DNA from: JAEUIX01 sp964611125
Lineage (GTDB): Bacteria; Planctomycetota; Phycisphaerae; Phycisphaerales; UBA1924
Reading direction: 5' to 3'
DNA: 64,000 nucleotides
NCBI GenBank assembly: GCA_964611125.1
Contig: CAZSZO010000007.1
Span: forward strand, 62,001-126,000
Shown in pieces: positions 61,124-64,000 of this stretch. The notes under the pieces are model-generated. The model was given only the letters and a program-made list of their open reading frames with translations, did no database searches and was not told the origin of the DNA. Position 1 is the first letter of the stretch. Every line of letters begins with the position of its first letter. A program made the position numbers and the translations under genes.

Positions 61124-62497
61124 TTAGGCCGGAGCACCCTGGGCAACCGGTGGGGCAGCCCGGCTCGGCGCCAGGCGGACGGCCCACACCGCCGCGAGCG
61201 AGGCGAGGGCCAGGATGATCGCCCCGTTAAAGTGGTGTACGGTGCCCGTTATGATGCGGATCCAGTTGCGGTCCTCGGTGGCCGTGGCCGGATAGGCGAG
61301 CACCGCAACAAACGCCGCGATACCCAGAATCCACTGAAACGAGGTGGTATGGATCAGGCCTTTGCCCAGGCGGGCGAGCCCACGCTCGGCCGGGCTGCCA
61401 GCCTTGCCGCGGGCGGCGGAGAACCCCGCGATCGCTGCGAAGATCGTCGGGAGGATCGCCGTCACGGCGTGGGTGAACATCACGTGCTTGTGCCCCAGGT
61501 GCCGGTACGCGGCGCCCAGACCCAGTTGCAGCACCAGACTCGCCAGCAGCAGCGCCGCGACCGTGACGCTGACGGTTCTGACCCCGGTCGAGGTCGCCTC
61601 GCGGAAGCCCCGTCCCAGGCAGGCCGCGAGGGCCACCGCGGCGCCGAAAGTCAGCTGCCCCAGGATCCCGTGAAGCATGCCCATCAACGGGCTGTTGCCG
61701 ACGACCCGGCCCTGCCCACCCAGCACGCCCTGTCCGATGACCAGCACCAGCAGGCCAATCGCGGCGCCCTTGACCCAGGCCCGCCTCTCACAGACGAGGG
61801 TGTAGACCGTCAGCGTGATGGTCGAGATGCCGACGAGCATGCCGAACAGCCGGTGGCTGTGCTCATAAAACTGCTTGTAGTCGCTCATCATCAGCGAAAG
61901 CGGGTAGAGGAACATGGCCCGCCCGTTGGACGTCGGCCAATCCGGAAACGCCATGCCGCTGGCGCTGCTGGTGACCAGCCCGCCGACGAACAGCAGCGGC
62001 ACGATCGCCAGCGCGTTCACCACGCCGAAGCGGGCGAGCCAATCGCGAGAATCCTGCGGGCCAGTTAAAGCCTGCGGCGCGGCCAGGCGAGAGCCCAGCA
62101 GCCCGCCAATCGCCCCGACGCACGGCGCGAAGATCAGGTAACCGACCACATAGCCCAGGGCCCCGCTGACGAAGCCCTGCTCGCTGCTCGACGCAGCGAT
62201 GACCGATCCGAGGATGATCAGGTTCAGCAGACCGGTGACCAGCCCGGCCAGGCCGCCCGCAGCGAGGCAACTTCCAAGGCTCGCGCCCTGCCGCGCAAGG
62301 CTTCGCCCCACCAGCACAGCGCCGATCACCCCGATGAGCAGCACCGGGGTGACGCGAATCAGTGGATCGCCGAACGCCAGGCCCGGTGAATGTCCGATAA
62401 ACGCCGCGCCCCAGATCGCCACGGCGGTGGCGAACCCGCCGACCAAGGCCGGGCCAGCCAGTAGGGTGGGAACGGTCGCGTGGGGCGTTGCGGTCAT
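61124..62497 (-). CDS. ctaA: heme A synthase with an extra N-terminal membrane domain
   Basis: 457 residues from ATG at 62497, with GGAG ten bases upstream. From residue about 155 it is CtaA/Cox15: GGLVTSSASGMAFPDWP, the His sites in YEHSHRLFGML, LHGILGQLTFG, HKHVMFTHAVT and VHHFNGAI. The enzyme oxidises heme O to heme A in the membrane. The first 150 residues hold about four additional transmembrane segments absent from usual CtaA. It is divergent from the alternative complex III genes, consistent with a haem-A terminal oxidase nearby. Confidence 0.9.
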   Translation of the reverse strand: MTATPHATVPTLLAGPALVGGFATAVAIWGAAFIGHSPGLAFGDPLIRVTPVLLIGVIGAVLVGRSLARQGASLGSCLAAGGLAGLVTGLLNLIILGSVIAASSSEQGFVSGALGYVVGYLIFAPCVGAIGGLLGSRLAAPQALTGPQDSRDWLARFGVVNALAIVPLLFVGGLVTSSASGMAFPDWPTSNGRAMFLYPLSLMMSDYKQFYEHSHRLFGMLVGISTITLTVYTLVCERRAWVKGAAIGLLVLVIGQGVLGGQGRVVGNSPLMGMLHGILGQLTFGAAVALAACLGRGFREATSTGVRTVSVTVAALLLASLVLQLGLGAAYRHLGHKHVMFTHAVTAILPTIFAAIAGFSAARGKAGSPAERGLARLGKGLIHTTSFQWILGIAAFVAVLAYPATATEDRNWIRIITGTVHHFNGAIILALASLAAVWAVRLAPSRAAPPVAQGAPA

Positions 62498-62829
62498 GGG
62501 GAAAGCTCCGACAGAGGATTGTGCCGTGCAATTTTGAGCGTTTTGAACGCTTCTGCTCACCCGGTCGGTCAAGCATATGCACAGACGAAACCCGTCCGGC
62601 TGGTGGAGGGAGAGTTGCCAAGGACCGAAGAACCTTCTACGCTCACGGCAATTGGTTCGGTCGGACAGGAATTGCGCGCCAATTTGTTCACTACGATCCC
62701 CCTGATTGACGGTCCCTAAGGGTTTTGAGAAGATCTTCAGTCTCGACGGCGGGCAATTTCTGTTCAGCGGTAATTTTTCGGGCGGGACCGTACAGCCGGT
62801 CTTGCGTTGCTTCCATTTAAGGAGGCCTC
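62498..62829. other. divergent promoter region between ctaA and actA
   Basis: About 330 bases, AT-richer than the coding DNA. TTGACG at 62706-62711 with GAAGAT 17 bases downstream is a weak promoter candidate for actA. A small hairpin AGCGTT-TTG-AACGCT at 62537-62551 lies in the ctaA leader. AAGGAGG at 62819-62825 is a strong Shine-Dalgarno for actA. Confidence 0.45.
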
Positions 62830-63531
62830 GTGTCAACGATTTTCCCAAAGTGGGTCAACGCCCTTCCTGCTCTCTTCGCCGGGGGTGCGCTGAGTACCGC
62901 CGCGCTGGCGGTGGGTGGGGTGTGGTACTACTTCACTCCGAAGTACTGGTCGGTGGGGTACGAACCGGTCCAGCCGGGGACCGGGTTCAACCACCAGTTG
63001 CACGCGGGCCAACTGGGCATGGACTGCCGCTACTGCCACACGAAGGTTGAGGTCTCGCCGGAGGCCAACATCCCCAGCGTGGCCACCTGCATCGGCTGCC
63101 ATGGCGAGGCCAACAAGCTCAAGGCCTGGGACCCGACGGTGAACATGAACCACAAGAAGAACACGGACTTCATCCGCGAGGCCTACAACGCGGACCAGTC
63201 GATCGAGTGGCGGCGCATTCACAAGCTGCCCGACTACGTGCGCAACTTCCCGCACAACTCGCACGTCAATGCCGGCGTGTCGTGCTATTCCTGCCACGGG
63301 AACATCGCCCGCATGCCGGTGGTGGCCCAGAACCAGCCGCTGTCGATGGGGTGGTGCCTTGAGTGCCACCGCGACCCGGCGCCCAACATTGTGGGCAAGG
63401 AGCGGGTGACGCAGCTCTTCTGGGTCGAGCATGACATGAAGGTCAACGCGGCCCGCCGCCAGGAAGGGGCCACGCTGCTCGAGAAGACGCGCCTGGAGCC
63501 GCCGCAGGGCTGCGGTTCCTGCCACTACTAA
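62830..63531 (+). CDS. actA: alternative complex III subunit ActA, pentahaem cytochrome c
   Basis: 233 residues from GTG at 62830, fixed by AAGGAGG just upstream. One N-terminal membrane helix (ALFAGGALSTAALAVGGVWYYF) anchors it. Five haem motifs are present: CRYCH, CIGCH, CYSCH, CLECH and CGSCH, the ActA count and order. ACIII oxidises menaquinol and passes electrons to a periplasmic carrier or oxidase in place of cytochrome bc1. actB follows 124 bases downstream. Confidence 0.95.
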   Translation: MSTIFPKWVNALPALFAGGALSTAALAVGGVWYYFTPKYWSVGYEPVQPGTGFNHQLHAGQLGMDCRYCHTKVEVSPEANIPSVATCIGCHGEANKLKAWDPTVNMNHKKNTDFIREAYNADQSIEWRRIHKLPDYVRNFPHNSHVNAGVSCYSCHGNIARMPVVAQNQPLSMGWCLECHRDPAPNIVGKERVTQLFWVEHDMKVNAARRQEGATLLEKTRLEPPQGCGSCHY

Positions 63532-63655
63532 GGCTACTACGAGGCCGCGACGAGGCCATCCGTCACCCGCTTCTCCGCTTCTCGTTCGAGGTCTTGTTGG
63601 TCCTGAGCGTTCGGTCCGGATCGTTGGCGAAGTTCGAGCAAGGTCGAGGCTACCC

Positions 63656-64000
63656 ATGAGCGATCAATGCCCGTCGAGCAAGAAGGAAGGCCTGCCCCTT
63701 GACAAGGGGCGCGTCGCCCCCAGGGGCGTCGGCGTGGGGACCGGCCAGCTGTATTGGCGCAGCCTCGATGACCTCGCCGACACCCCCGAGTTCCGCGAGC
63801 ACCTGCACCGCGAGTTCCCCGCCGGGGCCAGCGAGCTGCTCGAAGGCGAGTCGCGCCGCGATTTCCTCAAGCTCATGGGCGCCAGCTTCGCCCTCGCCGG
63901 CGTCTCCACGCTCGCGGCGTGCCGCCGCCCCGATCACAAGATCCTGCCCTATTCAAAGAGCGTCCCCGAGGAGGTCGTTCCCGGCCGCTCGCTCTTTTAC
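63656..64000 (+). CDS. actB: alternative complex III subunit ActB, N-terminal part (runs off the window)
   Basis: The frame opens at ATG 63656 and is still open after 115 codons at the window edge. GTGQLYWRSLDDLADTPEFR, HREFPAGASELLEG and the Tat-like SRRDFLKLMGASFALAG followed by KILPYSKSVPEEVVPG are the conserved start of ActB, which combines a molybdopterin-oxidoreductase-like part without Mo and an iron-sulfur part. The Tat-like motif lies about 70 residues in, as in other ActB proteins. Confidence 0.92.
   Translation, partial: MSDQCPSSKKEGLPLDKGRVAPRGVGVGTGQLYWRSLDDLADTPEFREHLHREFPAGASELLEGESRRDFLKLMGASFALAGVSTLAACRRPDHKILPYSKSVPEEVVPGRSLFY

Overview
The window is a gene-dense, very GC-rich piece of bacterial chromosome that fits a planctomycete, most likely class Phycisphaerae. 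Three secreted proteases end in paired EF-hand/dockerin-like tails with a DPDDLSDF/Y core. There is a probable PEP-CTERM protein, a DUF1800/DUF1501 pair, multihaem cytochromes, several genes with few or no Shine-Dalgarno sites, and zinc-ribbon membrane proteins of planctomycete style. The lineage call is an inference from these traits; no 16S gene is present. No IS element, prophage, CRISPR array or rRNA was found.

Layout. 0-12.8 kb: two convergent genes of uncertain role, malate dehydrogenase, a CpcT-like/FKBP fusion, a small J-domain protein, an FHA-fused GspE/PilB ATPase, a secreted M14 carboxypeptidase and S8 subtilase bicistron, and a CHAD protein whose stop codon lies inside tRNA-Val. 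12.8-20.3 kb: waaA (Kdo transferase), tRNA-Lys, an SNF2 helicase, a DUF3568 lipoprotein, a split-SWIM protein and tRNA-Gln. 20.4-26.1 kb: a housekeeping cluster glmU(short)-prs-rplY-pth-rpsF-ssb-rplI, with rpsR missing from its usual place. 26.1-31.6 kb: an intergenic direct repeat, then a minus-strand operon of PilT, a membrane-anchored GspE-like protein with a degraded P-loop, and a CvpA-like membrane protein.

32-42.9 kb: a single-TM protein, a third dockerin-tailed subtilase, and the most unusual locus. That locus is a minus-strand operon coding a two-cNMP-domain/polyferredoxin fusion, a ferric-reductase-like haem b membrane protein with a 230-residue linker, a decahaem cytochrome c and a glycosyltransferase. 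It faces a divergent tetrahaem c554-like cytochrome. I read it as a possible cyclic-nucleotide-gated electron conduit across the membrane. 43-48.6 kb: zinc-ribbon membrane protein, CBM-esterase, superoxide dismutase, a low-GC leader region and an atypical sigma-70 factor, and a PEP-CTERM-like protein.

48.9-64 kb: a secreted protein of unknown role, folP, thioredoxin, a Gfo/Idh/MocA oxidoreductase, gpmI, SlyX-like, a PagL-like lipid A deacylase, an Hpt/diguanylate-cyclase pair, DUF1501/DUF1800, a heme A synthase with an extra N-terminal membrane domain, and divergently the start of alternative complex III (actA and partial actB). The last group, with ctaA, points to aerobic respiration through ACIII and a haem-A oxidase lying just beyond the window. 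WaaA and the PagL-like protein show a Gram-negative type outer membrane with lipid A.
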